Shown: positions 10,163 to 23,855 of the stretch, in pieces
How positions within the stretch are numbered: the stretch's first letter is position 1
How the letters are laid out: each line of letters opens with the position of its first letter
Assembly (NCBI GenBank): GCA_029959085.1
Contig: JARWIR010000039.1
Coordinates: 1,860,001 to 1,924,000 of the forward strand
Source: Nemophila menziesii
Lineage: Eukaryota; Streptophyta; Magnoliopsida; Boraginales; Hydrophyllaceae
Reading direction: 5' to 3'
DNA length: 64,000 nt
Notes under the pieces: model-generated
What the model saw: only the letters and a program-made list of their open reading frames with translations
Database searches by the model: none
What the model was told of the DNA's origin: nothing
Made by a program: the position numbers and the translations under genes

Positions 10163-11976
10163 CCTAAAGTACATTTGCTTTACTCATAAAAAAAGTGAAC
10201 TTGATGAAAAAAGAAAGGAAGCAATGCTACGAATATATAACAAAATAAACATTATTTAATTTTTTTTTCATGTTGATGTTGTACTTTTTTTGTCAAAATG
10301 TTGTATTTGATATTTAATAGTTGAACAGAGAAAATAGAATTTGCTTTTGACAATATAAATATGATACTACGTGGTTAAATGATAGATTGGATTTGAAATA
10401 AATTAAGGCTTTAAGGTTTAACTTTAAAAATTGTGGGGCAGAATGTTCTGTGAACAAAAGATATTTTTTTTTTAAATTAAGCTTTGGTCAAAATAGAATA
10501 TTAAAACTCAGGTAGACAATGGTCTCCCTAATAGGCAGCCATGATTACACAAAAGCAAAAGAGGTTAGTTCCACCCTTAACTTGCAAGTGAAGCCTTTTA
10601 TTTCCCTTTATATGTTTTTCTAACAATGGTAAGTTTTTTTATTGGCATTACATTATTAATTTTATTCCACGTGCCACTGTATAATTGATATTAATAAATA
10701 ACTATACCGCCTCGTCTGCCGTAATAGGACAACACTTATAACATAATGAATAAACAAAAAAAAAGATAAAATTGTAACAAACTCGAAAAAAATATAGGAC
10801 TTAAATATTACATTTGCAAAATTAGAGACTAATTCCAAGAAAAAATTCAAATGTTAAGTTTGAACAGTATTAACAATTCAATCATCATATTTTTTTATTC
10901 CTAAAATATCAAGGACTATAACATTTTCATAGAAATATATTGCAAATTCTTTTTTAATTTTTATGTGAATTTTTTTGCATACTAAATAGACTGATAACTA
11001 AGAATACCCAACTAAAATTTTCAATATAAATAATTCCAATAAATAAAAAATGACATGTTTCCAATAAAGTTCAAGTAATGAGTTTTCCAAACTAGGAGAA
11101 AATATATTTAAAAATAAAAAAACTAATCAATTAAATTTACAAATAACAATAATACTTTTCTTCCTATCCATTAGAAATATCCAAAATAATAAAAAAGAGT
11201 ATATCCATTATAAAGGAGAAATAATAAGCTATTTACAAGACAATAAAAAAAAGAATTGAACATTAACATGTTAAAGAATTTTCAATTGAAATGGAATAAT
11301 CAATCTAAAACAAAACAACACTTAAAGACAATCATTCCAAAAGGATGACACTATATATCAAATTTAAGTACAATTTACTAGTGTGATGTGTAATGTATAG
11401 ATAAGAAATAGTTGGGGTTAGAGTTTGATATAATAAATAGTTGTGTTATGTTTTATGTACAATTAAAGGTATAATACTTATACCGATACTCGTATAAGTA
11501 ACTTTTTTTATTAATATATTTTTTTACCTTTTGGTTAATTGAATAAATTTTGAGTTATCCTTTTTTTATTATAACTTAACATATAAAGTTAATTATGGTT
11601 TATTTTTAATTCTTTATACAATAAGTGCGATTAGTTTTTTTTTGTTATTTATATCATTTGTTGAATTTTCAGTTGTTTTTATTATCATAACATATTATAT
11701 ATAGTTAATTATGATGTATTTTTATTCTTAATACAGTAAGGTCCAATTGTTTTTGTTATTATATAGTTTATTAAATTTTGATATTTTATCTTATTTGAAT
11801 TGATACTAGTAAATTGTGATTTAGATGTATTTCATCTTTGTTTATTAAGAATTATTTATTTCCTAAATATCTTTATTATATACAGACAAGTAAGAATAAA
11901 ATATCAAAAGAAAATTTGTAGCCATTACAGTCTAAAACATTGACTAGACTTGACTAGGAAGCAAGAAAACAGATCA

Positions 11977-12243
11977 TCACTTCATCCTTTCCAAACTCCC
12001 AGAAGCAGCTGCTGGGATACCTAGTGGATTATTGGAATGTGAAGATGGATTGGTTAAACTCCCATCCCGAATGTTACTTCCTTGAAGATTAAGATTATCA
12101 TAGCTCTTGTTGAAGAAATTATGCGTTTCTTGTTGTACGCATTATCTGGTTTGGCTATTTCTTTTATGGATGAACTTGATGTGACGTTAGCTAGGCTGGT
12201 GTAAGATTTGGATTTACCAGCATAGAACTATTATAGGCCTCTC
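11977..12243 (-). pseudogene. Exon remnant, unit 3 (A form, frameshifted)
   Basis: I saw no difference from the unit 2 remnant, as expected because this part of unit 3 derives from unit 2. It is frameshifted by the A-type 19 nt deletion. Confidence 0.38.
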
Positions 12244-13188
12244 CTAAACAAGTCAAACAAGATACAAAATGTTAAAAAAAAATAAAAACAAAAATATGTG
12301 GATTCACTTAATATATCATATATAAATCATTTTAAATTCCCCAACCCTTGACCAGAAAAAAAACTCCAAATTATTTTGTCGTATTAAAATGACTACGATG
12401 TCCTAATTGGCTAATGGCATTCATACATAGAATACTTTTAAAACGGCATTCATATCAATCTGTAAGATTTACCATTCCTTCTATAAAATTTAGTTTATAA
12501 TATATAGAAATATATACTACCTTACATAAACAACATTATACATTAGTCTATTATGTCTTTATAATTTTATCAAATCACCATTGAATCCATTTAAGTCTAA
12601 AACAAATTCATGTTCTTCCTCAATTTATTTAAAAACTAATTTTATACAAACCCCATATAGGTGCTACATTACATGACAAGAAAATCAATCAGAGTGCACT
12701 TTTTCTGTAATTGACATCCAAATACAAAACAATTAACAAAGAAAAATTAAAATACAAATTAACCAAAGAAATTTAGCTTTGAAATAAGATGTAAAAATTG
12801 GTTTTTCAGAAAAGGAGTTGTAAACAGGGCAGGAGAGCATATATCCATTATAAACAAGAAAAAATAATTTTAGATCCAATAAATAAATAATCTCTTTACA
12901 AGGGATCAATGAAAATAAATAAATAAATTCAAACCTAGCCAAAATTTGTCTTATTGAAATTGAATGGTCATCAATCAGAAAAAAGAAACACTTGACTGGA
13001 AGAGAAGAAGATCAACAGCGAAAAAAATGACATTGAAAAAAGGATGTATCAAAGTATTAAATATATTTTAAGTAATAATTTGAGGAAAATAATACATATA
13101 GTATAGAGTACTGATTATTTTGTGTGTGTAATGTGTTATTTATATCTTGGAAAGGGTGGAGCCTAAAGTTCGATATTAGGAAAGCAGG

Positions 13189-13415
13189 CGGCGCTAGGGT
13201 TTTTGATATAAAAAATGGAAGAAGAAGATGTTATATAGGGCTATCAACCAGATGAACCCAGTACAAAGGATCCTAAAAACCAAACTCACCTTTGATGGCC
13301 CAATAGGTTTCAAAATTAAATTTTCTTGGGCTTGGGCCAATCTACAGATTAGGACTCTCTGGTGAAGTGACTTAATATTTATTCACTTGGCACACACTAT
13401 TATATAGTATACCAC
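13189..13415. promoter_or_regulatory. Bidirectional promoter-like block, unit 3
   Basis: I saw no difference from unit 2 in the telo-box, both site II elements and the TATA-like sequences. Confidence 0.5.
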
Positions 13416-13540
13416 ATTCTTATCTCATCTCTCTTGATACAATACAAAATCCTAATCTCATGCCTTTTTCAATTTGTGTCCAATCTATCTCGATACTCTT
13501 ATAGTAAAATAACCTTCAAAGTACTCATTAATCTAACAAT

Positions 13541-13618
13541 ATGGTTTGTATTTATATGAGATTCAATGTTCTAAAGTGGTTGATGTTTTTACCATGTTTA
13601 GTTCTTTCTACTCTGTAA
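13541..13618 (+). other. Small ORF, unit 3 (25 codons, candidate)
   Basis: It is identical to unit 2 in this interval. Confidence 0.2.
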
Positions 13619-14473
13619 CTTATATGGTTTTGAAAATTGGTACATAAGGCGTCATTAATTTTTTGTAATTGCATATAATTTGTTGAATTATCATACTATA
13701 ACTTATTTGAAATAATATACATTTAGTATATTTATATGATATACAAGTAAAATGTGTTTTAGATGTTTTTGATATTTGTTTATTGAAAATTTCAATTATT
13801 TTATTTTCTTAATATGTTTATCATTTATAATAGAATAATTATTATGCAAAGAATTTGAGATTAAACTTGACTATATTATCAGTTTCTTAAAAGGTTTTAA
13901 CACTTTAATTTTATAACTATATGGTTTTTTAGATGGATGAACTCGAGTATTTACAAGATTCTTAGATACTTTTAATATTGAGACATGATTGAAAGTACCG
14001 ATAATAGAGTGGTTGTCATTAATGATACTAGTTAAACATAATATTTTGCATCAAAGTAGATATTGATGGTCTGTTGTTTTACGACATCTTGCATTCTTAA
14101 TAAGGATAACACACAATTTATACACTTATGTTTACAAGTTTTGATTGGAGATAGAATAATAAATATTATCCATTAGCAGAAATACCGCTTTGACATCTTT
14201 TGGGTCTTTTTGGAAGTGTTTTGAGATCTTTTTGGGCCTTTTCAAGATGGGATTGTCCTTCACAAGTAGCAAATATTTAAGTCCACTAAAAAAACTTTTG
14301 ATGACACTCTGGTACTCAAGTTAATAATAAATTTATGATAAAGTCCTCAAACAAGGGTGCATATAATAGGGGTGAAATGGTATATTTTGTACCATTTTAA
14401 TAGTGGAAATATCTTACTCTACTGGGAAAAGATCGTTACAACACATATTTGTAAATATTCCTAGTGTGATTCT

Positions 14474-14496
14474 TATATATATATATATATATATAT
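14474..14496. repeat. TA dinucleotide run, unit 4
   Basis: It has the same 23-base TA run as unit 3, exactly 4830 bp downstream of it. Confidence 0.9.
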
Positions 14497-16806
14497 CCAA
14501 AGTATTCTTATATATAAAGATGTAAGCACATATTGATCACATTATGCTTTCTTCATTGTAAATTTACGCACCGCTTGAAAAGTACATTTGAAGACCTTTT
14601 ATTTTAATATCTTTACTATTTTAATGATTAATGACCCATCATCTGAATTTTTTAAGTGTGATATATTCTAGTAAAACTACCTATGAAATTTCAATCAATC
14701 ATCATTTTTAAGGAACTAACCACTCATATTTCAAAGAAAGTATTTAATACAAAAATGGCGGGTTTATTGATATGTTAAACAATATAAGATTGTGAGGCGT
14801 TTAGACAATTTTGTCCCTTTACAAGAATGAATATATCGGGTGGGCTTGCCTATCTCACCGAAATAACATTTTAGTAATCCTAATAATAATATTAGTATTG
14901 AGAATCATATTCTGAAAAATTAAATAAACAACCCAATAATACTCATAAGGATGGAACTTCTGTTCATAGTTCGACCTATAAAAAATATTGCATCTAAAGT
15001 ACATTTGCTTTACTCATAAAAAAGTGAACTTGATGAAAAAAGAAAGGAAGCAATGCTACGAATATATAACAAAATAAACATTATTTAATTTTTTTTTCAT
15101 GTTGATGTTGTACTTTTTTTGTCAAAATGTTGTATTTGATATTTAATAGTTGAACAGAGAAAATGGAATTTACTTTTGACAATATAAATATGATACTACG
15201 TGGTTAAATGATAGATTGGATTTGAAATAAATTAAGGCTTTAAGGTTTAACTTTAAAGATTGTGGGGCAGAATGTTATGTGAACAAAAGATATTTTTTTT
15301 TTTAAATTAAGCTTTGGTCAAAATAAAATATTAAAACTCAGGTAGACAATGGTCTCCCTAATAGGCAGCCATGATTACACAAAAGCAAAAGAGGTTAGTT
15401 CCACCCTTAACTTGCAAGTGAAGCCTTTTATTTCCCTTTTTATGTTTTTCTAACAATGGTAAGTTTTTTTATTGGCATTACATTATTAATTTTATTCCAC
15501 GTGCCACTGTATAATTGATATTAATAAATAACTATACCGCCTCGTCTGCCGTAATAGGACAACACTTATAACATAATGAAAAAACAAAAAACAAGATAAA
15601 ATTGTAACAAACTCGAAAAAAGTATAGGACTTAAATATTACATTTGCAAAATTAGAGACTAATTCCAATAAAAAATTCAAATGTTAAGTTTGAACAGTAT
15701 TAACAATTCAATCATCATATTTTTTTATTCCTAAAATATCAAGGACTATAACATTTACATAGAAATATATTGCAAATTCTTTTTTAATTTTTATGTGAAT
15801 TTTTTTGCATACTAAATAGACTGATAACTAAGAATACCCAACTAAAATTTTCAATATAAATAATTCCAATAAATAAAAAATGACATGTTTCCAATAAAGT
15901 TCAAGTAATGAGTTTTCCAAACTAGGAGAAAATATATTTAAAAATAAAAAAATATAATCAATCAAATTTACAAATAACAATAATACTTTTCTTCCTATCC
16001 ATTAGAAATATCCAAAATAATGAAAAAGAGTATATCCATTATAAAGGAGAAATAATAAGCTATTTACAAGACAATAAAAAAAAGAATTGAACATTAACAT
16101 GTTAAAGAATTTTCAATTGAAATGGAATAATCAATCTAAAACAAAACAACACTTAAAGACAATCATTACAAAAGGATGACACTATATATCAAATTTAAGT
16201 ACAATTTACTAGTGTGATGTGTAATGTATAGATAAGAAATAGTTGGGGTTAGAGTTTGATATAATAAATAGTTGTGTTATGTGTTATGTACAATTAAAGG
16301 TATAATACTTATACCGATACTCGTATAAGTAACTTTTTTTATTAATATATTTTTTTACCTTTTGGTTAATTGAATAAATTTTGAGTTATCCTTTTTTTAT
16401 TATAACATAACATATAAAGTTAATTATGGTTTATTTTTAATTCTTTATACAATAAGTGTGATTAGTTTTTTTTGTTATTTATATCATTTGTTGAATTTTC
16501 AGTTGTTTTTATTATCATAACATATTATATATAGTTAAATATGATGTATTTTTATTCTTAATACAGTAAGGTCCAATTGTTTTTGTTATTATATAGTTTA
16601 TTAAATTTTGATATTTTATCTTATTTGAATTGATACTAGTAAATTGTGATTTAGATGTATTTCATCTTTGTTTATTAAGAATTCTTTATTTCCTTAATAT
16701 CTTTATTATATACAGACAAGTAAGAATAAAATTTCAAAAGAAAATTTGTAGCCATTACAGTCTAAAACATTGACTAGACTTGACTAAGAAGCAAGAAAAC
16801 AGATCA

Positions 16807-16935
16807 TCACTTATGCGTTTCTTGTTGTACGCATTATCTGGTTTGGCTATTTCTTTTATGGATGAACTTGATGTGACGTTAGCTAGGCTGGTGTAAGATT
16901 TGGATTTACCAGCATAGAACTATTATAGGCCTCTC
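16807..16935 (-). pseudogene. Exon remnant, unit 4 (138 bp deleted)
   Basis: The 3' half (minus-strand sense) of the remnant is removed by a deletion of 138 bp, so the C-terminal SLERMK part is absent. The acceptor-like CAG is changed to CAAG. This copy is clearly not functional as an exon of the same protein. Confidence 0.4.
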
Positions 16936-17880
16936 TTGAACAAGTCAAACAAGATACAAAATGTTAAAAAAAAATATAAACAAAAATATGTGGATTCACT
17001 TAATATATCATATATAAATCATTTTAAATTCCCCAACCCTTGACCAGAAAAAAAAACTCCAAATTATTTTGTCGTATTAAAATGACTACGATGTCCTAAT
17101 TGGCTAATGGCATTCATACATAGAATACTTTTAAAACGGCATTCATATCAATCTGTAAGATTTAACATTCCTTCTATAAAATTTAGTTTATAATGTATAG
17201 AAATATATACTACCTTACATAAACAACATTATACATTAGTCTATTATGTCTTTATAATTTTATCAAATCACCATTGAATCCATTTAAGTCTAAAACAAAT
17301 TCATGTTCTCCCTCAATTTATTTAAAAACTAATTTTATACAAACCCCATATAGGTGCTACATTACATGACAAGAAAATCAAGCAGAGTGCACTTTTTCTG
17401 TAATTGACATCCAAATACAAAACAATTAACAAAGAAAAATTAAAATACAAATTAACCAAAGAAATTTAGCTTTGAAATAAGATGTAAAAATTGGTTTTTC
17501 AGAAAAGGAGTTGTAAACAGGGCAGGAGAGCATATATCCATTATAAACAAGAAAAAATAATTTTAGATCCAATAAATAAATAATCTATTTACAAGGGATC
17601 AATGAAAATAAATAAATAAATTCAAACCTAGCCAAAATTTGTCTTATTGAAATGGAATGGTCATCAATCAGAAAAAAGAAACACTTGACTGGAAGAGAAG
17701 AAGATCAACAGCGAAAAAAATGACATTGAAAAAAGGATGTATCAAAGTATTAAATATATTTTAAGTAATAATTTGAAGAAAATAATACATATAGTATAGA
17801 GTACTGATTATTCTGTGTGTGTAATGTGTTATTTATATCTTGGAAAGGGTGGAGCCTAAAGTTCGATATTAGGAAAGCAG

Positions 17881-18106
17881 GCGGGCACTAGGGTTTTTGA
17901 TATCAAAAATGGAAGAAGAAGATGTTATATAGGGCTATCAACCAGATGAACCCAGTACAAAGGATCCTAAAAACCAAACTCACCTTTGATGGCCCAATAG
18001 GTTTCAAAATTAATTTTTCTTGGGCTTGGGCCAATCTACAGATTAGGACTCTCTGGTGAAGTGACTTAATATTTATTCACTTGGCACACGCTATTATATA
18101 ATATAC
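17881..18106. promoter_or_regulatory. Bidirectional promoter-like block, unit 4
   Basis: The telo-box core from 17888 is kept, but the adjacent GC-rich leader is changed to GCGGGCAC. GGCCCAAT is at 17991-17998, and the TGGGCTTGGGCC pair and the plus-side TATATAATATACC are intact. Confidence 0.5.
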
Positions 18107-18234
18107 CACATTCTTATCTCATCTCTTTTGATACAATACAAAATCCTAATCTCATGCCTTTTTCAATTTGTGTCCAATCTATTTCGATACTCTTATAGTA
18201 AAATAACCTTCAAAGTACTCATTAATCTAATAAT

Positions 18235-18312
18235 ATGGTTTGTATTTATATGAGATTCAATGTTCTAAAGTGGTTGATGTTTTTACCATGTTTAGTTCTT
18301 TCTACTATGTAA
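18235..18312 (+). other. Small ORF, unit 4 (25 codons, candidate)
   Basis: It is intact with one amino-acid change, the last residue Leu to Met (CTG to ATG), before TAA. Confidence 0.2.
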
Positions 18313-21300
18313 TTTATATGTTTTTGAAAATTGGTATATAAGGCGTCATTAATTTTTTGTAATTGCATATAATTTGTAGAATTATCAAACTATAACTTAT
18401 TTGGAATAATATACATTTAGGATATTTTATGATATACAAGTAAAATGTGTTTTAGATGTTTTTGATATTTGTTTATTGAAAATTTCAATTATTTTATTTT
18501 CTTAATATGTTTATCATTTATAATAGAATAATTATTATGCAAAGAATTTGAGATTAAACTTGACTATATTATCAGTTTCTTAAAAGGTTTTAACACTTTA
18601 ATTTTATAACTATATGGTTTTTTAGATGGATGAACTCGAGTATTTACAAGATTCTTAGATACTTTTAATATTGAGACATGATTGAAAGTATTGATAATAG
18701 AGTGGTTGACATTAATGATACTAGTTAAACATAATATTTTGCATCAAAGTATATATTGATAATCTGTTGTTTTACGACATCTTGCATTCTTAATAAGGAT
18801 AACACGCAATTTATACACTTATGTTTACAAGTTTTGATTGGTGATAGAATAATAAACATTATCCATTAGCAAAAATAGCATTTTGACATCTTTTGGGTCC
18901 TTTTGGAAGTGTTTTGAGATCTTTTTGGGCCCTTTCAAGATGGGATTGTCCTTCACAAGTAGCAAATATTTAAGTCCATTAAAAAAAACTTTCGATGATA
19001 CTCTGATACTCAAGTTAATAATAAATTTACGATAAAGTCCTCAAACAAGGGTGCATATAAGAGGGGTGAAATGGTATATTATGTACCATTTTCAATAATA
19101 TAGTGGAAATGTCTTACTCTACTGGGAAAAGATCGTTACAACACATATTTGTAAATATTCCTAGTGTGATTCTTATATATATATCCAAAGTATTCTAATA
19201 TATAAGGATGTAAGCACATATTGATCATATTATGCTTTCTTCATTGTAAATTTAGGCAGCGCTTGAAAAGTACATTTGAAGACCTTTTATTTTAATATCT
19301 TTACTATTTTAATGATTAATGACCCATCATCTGAATTTTTTAAGTGGGATATATTCTAGTAAAACTACCTATGAAATTTCAATTAATCATCATTTTTAAG
19401 GAACTAACCACTCATATTTCAAAGAAAGTATTTAATACAAAAATGGCGGGTTTATTGATATGATCAACAATATAAGATTTTGAGGCTTTTAGACAATTTT
19501 GTCTCTTTACAAGAATGAATATATCGGGTGGGCTTGCCTATCTCACCGAAAATAACATTTTAGTAGTCCTAATAATAATATTAGTACTGAGAATCATATT
19601 CTGAAAAAATTAAATAAACAACCCAATAATACTCATAAGGATGGAACTTCTGTTCATAGTTCGACCTATAAAAAATATTGCACCCAAAGTACATTTGATT
19701 TACTCATAAAAAAGTGAACTTGATGAAAAAAGAAAGGAAGCAATGCTACGAATATATAACAAAATAAACATTATTTAATTTTTTTTTTCATGTTGATGTT
19801 GTACTTCTTTTTGTCAAAATTTTGTATTTGATATTTAATAGTTTGACAGAGAAAATGGAAGTTACTTTTGACAATATAAAAATTATACTACGTGGTTAAA
19901 TGAAAGATTGGACTTGAAATAAATTAAGGCTTTAAGATTTAACTTTAAAAATTGTGGGACAGAATGTTCTGTGAACAAAAGATTTTTTTTTAAATTAAGC
20001 TTTGGTCAAAATAAAATATTAAAACTCAGGTAGACAATGGTCTCCCTAATAGGCAGCCCTGATTACACAAAAGTAAAAGAGGTTAGTTCCACCCTTATCT
20101 TGCAAGTGAAGCCTTTTATTTCTATTTTTATGTTTTTCTAACAATGGTAAGTTTTTTTTATTGGCATTACATTATTAATTTTATTCCACGTGCCACTGTA
20201 TAATTGATAAATAACTATACTGCCTCGTCTGCCGTAATAGGACAACACTTATAACATAATGAAAAAACAAAAAAAAAAATTGTAACAAACTCGAAAAAAA
20301 TAGGACTTAAATATTACATTTGCAAAATTAGAGACTAATTCCAAGAAAAAATTCAAATGTTAAGTTTGAAGAGTATTAACAATTCAATCATCATATTTTT
20401 TTATTCCTAAAATATCAAGGACTATAACATTTTCATAGAAATATATTGCAAATTCGTTTTTAATTTTTATGTGAATTTTTTTGCATACTAAATAGACTGA
20501 TAACTAAGAATACCCAACTAAAATTTTCCATATAAATAATTCCAATAAATAAAAAATGACATGTTTCCAATAAAGTTCAAGTAATGAGTTTTCCAGATTA
20601 GGAGAAAATATATTTAAAAATAAAAAAACATAATCAATCAAATTTCAAATAACAATAATACTTTTCTTCCTATCCATTAAAAATATCCGAAATAATGAAA
20701 AAGAGTATATCCATTATAAAGGAGAAATAATAAGCTATTTACAAGAAAATAAAAAAAAGAATTGAACATTAACCTGTGAAAGAATTTTCAATTGAAATGG
20801 AATGATCAATCTAAAACAAAACAACACTTAAAGATAATCATTACAAAAGGATGACACTATATATCAAATTTAAGTACAATTTACTAGTGTGATGTGTAAT
20901 GTATAGATAAGAGATTGTTGGGGTTAGAGTTTGATATAATAAATATTTGTGTTATGTGTTATGTAAAATTAAAGGTATAATACTTATACCGATACTCGTA
21001 TAAGTAACTTTTTTTATTAATATATTTTTTTACCTTTTGGTTAATTGTATAAATTTTGAGTTATCCTTTTTTTATTATAACATAACATGTAAAGTTGATT
21101 ATGGTTTATTTTTAATTCTTTATACAATAAGTGCGATTAGTTTTTTTTTGATATTTATATCATTTGTTGAATTTTCAGTTGTTTTTATTATCATAACATA
21201 TTATATATAGTAAATTATGATGTATTTTTATTCTTAATACAGTAAGGTCCAATTGTTTTTGTTATTATATAGTTTATTAAATTTTGATACTTTATCTTAT

Positions 21301-21503
21301 TTGAATTACTATATATTTAAAAATTTATGATACTAGTAAATCGTGATTTAGATGTATTTCATCTTTGTTTATTAAGAATTCTTTATTTCCTTTATATATT
21401 TATTATATATAGACAAGCAAGAATAAAATATCAAAAGAAAATTTATAGCCATTACAGTCTAAAACATTGACTAGACTTGACTAAGAAGCAAGAAAACAGA
21501 TCA

Positions 21504-21732
21504 TCACTTCATCCTTTCCAAACTCCCAGAAGCAGCTGCTGGGATACCTAGTGGAGTATTGGAATGTGAAGATGGATTGGTTAAACTCCCATCCCGAATG
21601 TTACTTCCTTTAAGATTAAGATTATCATAGCTCTTGTTGAAGAAATTATGCGTATCTTGTTGTACGCACGTGACGTTAGCTAGGCTGGTGTAAGATTTGG
21701 ATTTACCAGCATAGAACTATTATAGGCCTCTC
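21504..21732 (-). pseudogene. Exon remnant, unit 5 (A' form)
   Basis: In addition to the A-type frameshift, about 38 bp corresponding to the SSSSMKEIAKPDN part are lost near 21667, leaving GTACGCACGTGACG. Units 10 and 13 share the loss. The acceptor-like TGATCAG is altered by one base from TTGTTCAG. Confidence 0.4.
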
Positions 21733-21761
21733 CTGATCAAGTCAAACAAGATACAAAATGT

Positions 21762-21787
21762 AAAAAAAAAAAAAAAAAAAAAAAAAA
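21762..21787. repeat. 26-base A homopolymer, unit 5
   Basis: Other units have short A runs broken by C or T at this place. Here the run is continuous. The length may be a slippage product or a sequencing uncertainty. Confidence 0.85.
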
Positions 21788-22602
21788 TATGTGGATTCAC
21801 TTAATATATCATATATAAATCATTTTAAATTCCCCAACCCTTGAACAAAAAAAAATCCAAATTATTTTGTCGTATTAAAATGACTACGATGTCCTAATTG
21901 GCTAATGGCATTCATACATAGATTACTTTTAAAACGGCATTCATATCAATATGTAAGATCTACCATTCCTTCGATAAAATTTAGTCTATAATGTATAGAA
22001 ATATATACTACCTTACATAAACAACATTATACATTAGTCTATTATGTCTTTATAATTTTATCAAATCACCATTGAATCCATTTATGTCTAAAACAAATTC
22101 ATGTTCTCCCTCAATTTATTTAAAAACTAATTTTATACAAACCCCATATAGCTGCTACATTACATGACAAGAAAATCAAGCAGAGTGCACTTTTTCTGTA
22201 ATTGACATCCAAATACAAAACAATTAACAAAGAAAAATTAAAATACAAATTAACCAACGAAATTTAGCTTTGAAATAAGATGTAAAAATTGGTTTTTCAG
22301 AAAAGGAGTTGTAAACAGGGCAGGAGAGCATATATCCATTATAAACAAGAAAAAATAATTTTAGATCCTATAAATAAATAATCTATTTACAAGGAATCAA
22401 TGAAAATAAATAAATAAATTCAAACCTGGCCAAAATTTGTTTTATTGAAATGGAATGGTCATCAATCAGAAAAAAGAAACACTTGACTGGAAGAGAAGAA
22501 GATCGACAGCGACAAAAATGACATTGAAAAAAGGATGCATCAAAGTATTAAATATATTTTAAGTAATAATTTGAAGAAAATAATACATATAGTACAGAGT
22601 AC

Positions 22603-22640
22603 TATATGTATAATGTGTGTGTAATGTATTATTTTAAGTA
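22603..22640. repeat. Local expansion next to GTGTGT tract, unit 5
   Basis: Compared with other units, an additional ~40 bases containing a second TGTGTGTGTAATGT motif stand between the AGTAC and TATTTTGTGTGTG landmarks. The simplest explanation is a slipped local duplication. Confidence 0.6.
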
Positions 22641-22713
22641 TTATTTTGTGTGTGTAATGTGTTATTTATATCTTGGAAAGGGTGGAGCCTAAAGTTCGAT
22701 ATTAGGAAAGCAG

Positions 22714-22912
22714 GCGGCGCTAGGGTTTTTGATATCATAAATGGAAAAAGAAGATGTTAGTACAAATAATCCTAAAAACCAAACTCACCTTTGATGGGCC
22801 AATAGGTTTCAAAATTAAATTTTCTTGGGCTTGGGCCAATCTATAGATCAGGACTCGCTGGTGAAGTGACTTAATATTTATTCACTTGGCAAACTCTATT
22901 ATATAATATACC
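22714..22912. promoter_or_regulatory. Promoter-like block, unit 5 (minus TATA lost)
   Basis: About 26 bp including the minus-strand CTATATAA are deleted near 22760, and the first element reads GGGCCAAT. The telo-box, the TTGGGCTTGGGCC pair and the plus-side TATA remain, so any minus-strand activity should be weaker than the plus-strand activity. Confidence 0.42.
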
Positions 22913-23039
22913 ACATTCTTATCTCATCTCTCTCGATACAATACAAAATCCTAATCTCATGCCTTTTTCAATTTGTGTCCAATCAATCTCGATACTCTTA
23001 TAGTAAAATAACCTTCAAAGTACTCATTCATCTAACAAT

Positions 23040-23072
23040 ATGGTTTGTATTTATATGAGATTCAATGTTTAA
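23040..23072 (+). pseudogene. Small ORF, unit 5 (frameshifted)
   Basis: One base is missing (GTTCTAAAG becomes GTTTAAAG), which gives a stop after ten codons. This copy shows that the frame is not required in every unit. Confidence 0.25.
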
Positions 23073-23855
23073 AGTGGTAGATGTTTTTACCATGTTTAGA
23101 TCTTTCTACTCTGTAAATTATGTTTTTGAAAATTTGTATATAATGCATCATTAATTTTTTGTAATTGCATATAATTTGTTGAATTATCATACTATAACTT
23201 AATTGAAATAATATACATTTAGGATATTTTTATGATATGCAAGTAAAATGTGTTCTAGATGTTTTTGATATTTGTTTATTGAAATTTTCAATTTTTTTAT
23301 TTTCTTCATATGTTTATCATTTATAATAGAATAATTATTATGCAAAGAATTTGAAATTAAACTTGACTATATTATCAGTTTCATAAAAGGTTTTAACACT
23401 TTAATTTTATAACAATATGGTTTTTTAGATGGATGAACTCGAGTATTTATAAGATTCTTAGATACTTTTAATATTGAGATATGATTGAAAGTACCGATAA
23501 TAGAGTTGTTGTCATTAATGATACTAGTTAAACATAATATTTTGCATCAAAGTAGATATTGATGATATGTTGTTTTACGACATCTTGCATTCTTAATAAG
23601 GATAACACACAATTTATACACATATGTTTACAAATTTTGATTGGTGATAGAATAATAAACATTATCCATTAGCAGAAATAGCGTTTTGACATCTTTTGGG
23701 TCTTTTTGGAAGTGTTTTGACATCTTTTTGGGACTTTTCAAGATGGGATTGTCTTTCACAAGTAGCAAATATTTAAGTCCATTAAAAAAACTTTCGATGA
23801 CACTCTGATACTCAAGAAAATAATATATTTATGATAAAATCCTCAAACAAGGATG

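Larger units (their letters stand above)
9530..14359. repeat. Array unit 3 (4830 bp, subfamily A, hybrid)
   Basis: The left 518 bp match unit 4, with the same shortened sequence after the first inverted repeat, the same expanded TA run and the same AAATAAC and TAATCC variants. From about 10163 on, the unit matches unit 2 almost base for base. The switch lies within 10048-10162, where all three units are identical. This is the expected product of an unequal exchange that duplicated one 4830 bp unit. Confidence 0.96.
14360..19053. repeat. Array unit 4 (4694 bp, subfamily A)
   Basis: This A unit shares its left end with unit 3 but carries private variants from 14992 on. Its clearest mark is a 138 bp deletion in the minus-strand exon remnant, at about 16812, relative to 11983-12120 of unit 3; a TT dinucleotide is shared at the junction. 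The promoter block has GCGGGCACTAGGG in place of the usual GGCGGCGCTAGGG. The right end retains the degenerate-repeat copy that unit 1 lost. Confidence 0.96.
19054..23855. repeat. Array unit 5 (4802 bp, subfamily A')
   Basis: This A-type unit shares a net deletion of about 38 bp in the exon remnant (near 21667) with units 10 and 13, together with other markers such as a short AACAAAAAAAAATCC-like stretch. These three therefore form a sublineage, A'. Private features are a 26-base A run (21762-21787), a small local expansion near 22603-22640 and loss of about 26 bp between the promoter TATA and the site II elements (near 22760). Its small ORF is frameshifted. Confidence 0.96.

Noticed and set aside
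18825..19013. Minus-strand ORFs of 62-82 codons near unit ends (also at 34430, 39343, 48971 and 53885)
   Set aside because: They begin at TTG. In most A units the length of an A run breaks the frame. The Lys-rich stretch comes from short repeats of TCTTTTTGGG-like sequence.
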